Shown here piece by piece: positions 6,334-7,924 of a DNA stretch of 7,924 nucleotides; positions within the stretch are counted from its first letter, which is position 1; every line of letters begins with the position of its first letter. The stretch is taken from contig JAQVLS010000065.1 of assembly GCA_028704035.1 (NCBI GenBank), positions 1 through 7,924 of the forward strand. Direction: 5' to 3'. The position numbers were made by a program, and so were the translations under genes. The notes beneath the pieces are model-generated. The model saw only the letters and a list, made by a program, of their open reading frames with translations, was not told where the DNA came from and made no database searches. The DNA comes from Desulfotomaculaceae bacterium (lineage in GTDB: Bacteria > Bacillota > Desulfotomaculia > Desulfotomaculales > Pelotomaculaceae).

Positions 6334-7548
6334 ATGAGGAATACTATTAAAATCGCTTATTATGAAACACTCCATATTTTAAAAGAGCCCATGTTATTTT
6401 TAATCGTTTTTCTGGCCCCCCTGGCTTATGCGCTACTCATCGGAGCAACGTATTCTCAAGCCATCATAAGTAATATCCCTTTGGCCATCGTTGATCTGGA
6501 TCACTCCAGTTTATCTAGAGATATTGAGGAATCCTTTTCCAACAGTCCTTATTTTCAGATTGTAAAGGATATCAATACCTATGAAGAGCTAGAAGAGGCG
6601 ATGCAGATAGGAAAGGTGCGGGCAGGAATTGTAATACCCCAGGATTTGCAGGAGAATGTATCACTGCACAGGCCGTCTGAGGTTTTAAGCGTTTATGATG
6701 GGTCCAATCTTATATGGGGATATAATATTCGAAAATACACACTGGAGGCAGTAAGAGAGTTCAGTGCTGAACATACTGTTGCCTATCTGGCCGGAAAGGG
6801 ATTAAATAGCAAGAAGATAGGCCATATTGTCAATAGTGTGGACTGCAATATTATCACCTGGTATAACCCTGGTTATAATTATTCCAATTATCTATTTATG
6901 GTGATAGTAATGATGATAATACATCAGCTGGGGCTTCTGGGGGTCAGCTTAACCGTCACGCGCGAAAAAGAGAGACATACCTGGACTCAATATCTGGCTG
7001 CTTCCGTTTCCCGCTGGGGAATTATTTTAGGAAAGTGTTTGCCATATTTTATCATTAATTTTTTTAATTATACTTTGCTGCTCTGGATATCGGTTCAGGT
7101 TTTCCACGTTAAAATAGAGGGCAGTCTTTTTCTGATCATCCTCCTGGGTTTACTTTATGATCTCATTTTGACTTTAGCAGGATTTTTTATTTCCCTGAAG
7201 GCGGTGAACTCTCTTCAAGTAACCCGGGTGATTATGATGCTATCTGTACCAATGTTTTTCCTATCCGGTTTAACCTGGCCCTGGACTTATATGCCTCAGG
7301 CGATGAGTTTACTGGGCAAACTATTGCCTTTCAGCTGGATGGCGCAAGGATTCCGAATGGTAACCGTTAAAAACCTCGGATTTTCTGAGGTGTCAGGGAT
7401 ACTGATTGTCATGTTGCTGCTGAGTTTGATTGCACTGGGATTGGTGATGACCTTCGATAAAACCAGGCGCCTAAAAGCGCAGGGAGGGCTCCTGGTAAAT
7501 GAGGATTCCTATCCATGCAAAAGGATTTTTACGGATTACAGACCTTAA
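6334..7548 (+). CDS. ABC-2 type permease, second of a paralogous pair (YbhS/YbhR/YhhJ-like)
   Basis: A 404-residue ABC-2 permease with the same layout as its neighbour. The N-terminal membrane segment is at about 19-40 and the extracytoplasmic domain at about 45-178 (AIVDLDHS 51-58, WYNP 176-179). The C-terminal membrane bundle follows, with SGLTWPWTYMP (311-321). The cytoplasmic coupling loop is canonical (TREKERHTWTQYL, about 209-221). Start: GTG 6325 overlaps the previous stop in GTGA, but ATG 6334 has GAGAGGTGA 5 bases upstream and matches the MRN start of the partner, so I chose 6334. It should pair with the first permease as a heterodimeric exporter core. The hydrophilic tail after residue 375 (TFDKTRR onward, about 30 residues) is longer than usual for the family and unexplained. 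Confidence 0.9.
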   Translation: MRNTIKIAYYETLHILKEPMLFLIVFLAPLAYALLIGATYSQAIISNIPLAIVDLDHSSLSRDIEESFSNSPYFQIVKDINTYEELEEAMQIGKVRAGIVIPQDLQENVSLHRPSEVLSVYDGSNLIWGYNIRKYTLEAVREFSAEHTVAYLAGKGLNSKKIGHIVNSVDCNIITWYNPGYNYSNYLFMVIVMMIIHQLGLLGVSLTVTREKERHTWTQYLAASVSRWGIILGKCLPYFIINFFNYTLLLWISVQVFHVKIEGSLFLIILLGLLYDLILTLAGFFISLKAVNSLQVTRVIMMLSVPMFFLSGLTWPWTYMPQAMSLLGKLLPFSWMAQGFRMVTVKNLGFSEVSGILIVMLLLSLIALGLVMTFDKTRRLKAQGGLLVNEDSYPCKRIFTDYRP

Positions 7549-7741
7549 TTAATAGAGCGAGTTTCTCTTAAGCATATTTCATCGGAACCGGAGCCAAGCG
7601 ATTCAAGCTTCTCAGGAGTTCATGAAGCAAGAAAACGAAGATAGTTGCCTGAATATAGAAATTACTTATAAAAACAATACCCGGGGGGCCACTTTATAAG
7701 GTGGTTAATAATGCCATACTGCTGCCACGGGCAAAAAACAA
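7549..7741. other. Intergenic region after the efflux operon
   Basis: Nothing I would call a gene. There is a small hairpin CCACTT-TATA-AGGTGG (about 7690-7705) followed by TTAATAA, which could weakly end the efflux transcript. There is also a loose GAG..AAGC/GCTT.CTC stem near 7590-7613. A 25-codon frame at 7622-7699 is discussed under rejected items. The stretch may be the scar left by insertion of the efflux block. Confidence 0.35.
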
Positions 7742-7777
7742 GCCTCTGAAACTCTTTATTTTACTGGATTCAGAGGC
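7742..7777 (-). terminator. Bidirectional rho-independent terminator, best read on the minus strand
   Basis: GCCTCTGAA (7742-7750) and TTCAGAGGC (7769-7777) form a perfect 9-bp stem with an 18-base loop. On the minus strand the stem is followed by TTGTTTTTT, a good U-tract. On the plus strand only ATTTTAA follows. It stands 10 bases beyond the minus-strand stop TAG at 7790-7788 and is therefore most simply the old terminator of that gene. It can also stop read-through from the efflux operon. Confidence 0.7.
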
Positions 7778-7787
7778 ATTTTAAGGT

Positions 7788-7814
7788 CTACTCCCACTCG
7801 ATTAACCTCTTTGA
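7788..7814 (-). pseudogene. guaA: Possible remnant of the guaA (GMP synthase) 3' end
   Basis: Reading the minus strand from 7814 gives S-K-R-L-I-E-W-E followed by TAG. Bacterial GuaA proteins end almost invariably in SKPP(A/G)TIEWE, so the last four residues, the stop, and the terminator 10 bases later all fit guaA, with the PPxT part altered. One codon beyond, the frame meets a TAA (7820-7818), and 3 bases further the IS-like end begins, so the rest of guaA is not contiguous here. guaA near purE is a common Firmicute arrangement. Only eight residues support this, so it remains a hypothesis. Confidence 0.4.
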
Positions 7815-7822
7815 TAATTAAA

Positions 7823-7924
7823 TGTAAACGGCAAGTACTTTTCCATAAATTTCGGCAATTAATTTTCCACAAAAAACGGCAATTAAAAATCCATAGTTGC
7901 TTTTTTGTGTTACCAAATTTAATC
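7823..7924 (+). mobile_element. Terminus of a probable IS21-family insertion sequence (runs off the right edge)
   Basis: The sequence TGTAAACGGCAAG at 7823 begins with the terminal TG expected for IS21-type ends. It leads straight into three in-phase 24-bp repeats, the hallmark of IS21-family termini, where the IstA transposase binds. The element would extend rightwards out of the window, so no istA/istB or target duplication can be seen. The 24 bases after the repeats (7901-7924) are AT-rich and unassigned. A solo relic end is also possible. Confidence 0.55.
7829..7900. repeat. Three 24-bp direct repeats (CGGCAA-N4-TTTTCCA type)
   Basis: CGGCAA recurs at 7829, 7853 and 7877, exactly 24 bases apart. 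Each copy is followed at the same offset by TTTTCCA (7839-7845, 7863-7869) or AAATCCA (7887-7893). The second and third copies also share TTAA after CGGCAA. The constant period of just over two helical turns places each copy on nearly the same face of the DNA, as for repeated transposase-binding sites. Confidence 0.8.

Noticed and set aside
7622..7699. A 25-codon frame, MKQENEDSCLNIEITYKNNT..., preceded by AGGAG.
   Set aside because: The AGGAG is only 3 bases from the ATG, the peptide resembles nothing I know, and the region overlaps a hairpin. It is more likely chance.

Overview
The window looks like chromosomal DNA from a low-to-medium GC, spore-forming anaerobic Firmicute. A Negativicute of the Sporomusa/Pelosinus type is my best guess. 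The reasons are strong AGGAGG-like ribosome sites, a ykkC-class riboswitch in front of purE, a DUF3231 ferritin-like protein typical of spore formers, and the codon style. The lineage is inference.

Minus strand, 1-1416: a purine-biosynthesis block read right to left. It has a consensus promoter (about 1387-1416), a 5' leader hairpin (1340-1376), a ykkC-family aptamer that matches the PRPP (subtype 2b) consensus (about 1118-1309), an overlapping terminator-like hairpin (1086-1138), purE (511-1038), and the first 116 codons of purB (348 down to the window edge). PRPP is the substrate of the first committed step of purine synthesis, so the switch fits its genes.

Minus strand, 1461-2471: a DUF3231 protein with two ferritin-like halves, unrelated to the purine genes. 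It is divergent from the next block.

Plus strand, 2694-7548: a five-gene efflux cassette, compactly spaced or overlapping. It encodes a TetR-type repressor, a HlyD-type membrane fusion protein broken by a +1 frameshift, an ABC ATPase, and two paralogous ABC-2 permeases of the YbhS/YbhR/YhhJ type. By family knowledge these would build an inner-membrane exporter that spans the envelope and is controlled by TetR. The ATPase has a degenerate signature motif and no switch histidine. The first permease has lost the coupling-loop motif that the second keeps. The adaptor is frameshifted. The cassette may be decaying, or may depend on an ATPase encoded elsewhere.

Right edge, 7549-7924: a 190-base stretch with no convincing gene, then a perfect 9-bp hairpin whose better U-tract is on the minus strand. 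Ten bases further on is a short minus-strand peptide end, SKRLIEWE-stop, which recalls the conserved GuaA (GMP synthase) C-terminus. This abuts three exact-period 24-bp repeats that look like the terminus of an IS21-family element running out of the window. I infer that an ancestral guaA-purE-purB arrangement was interrupted by the DUF3231/efflux DNA and that an IS inserted at the 3' end of guaA.
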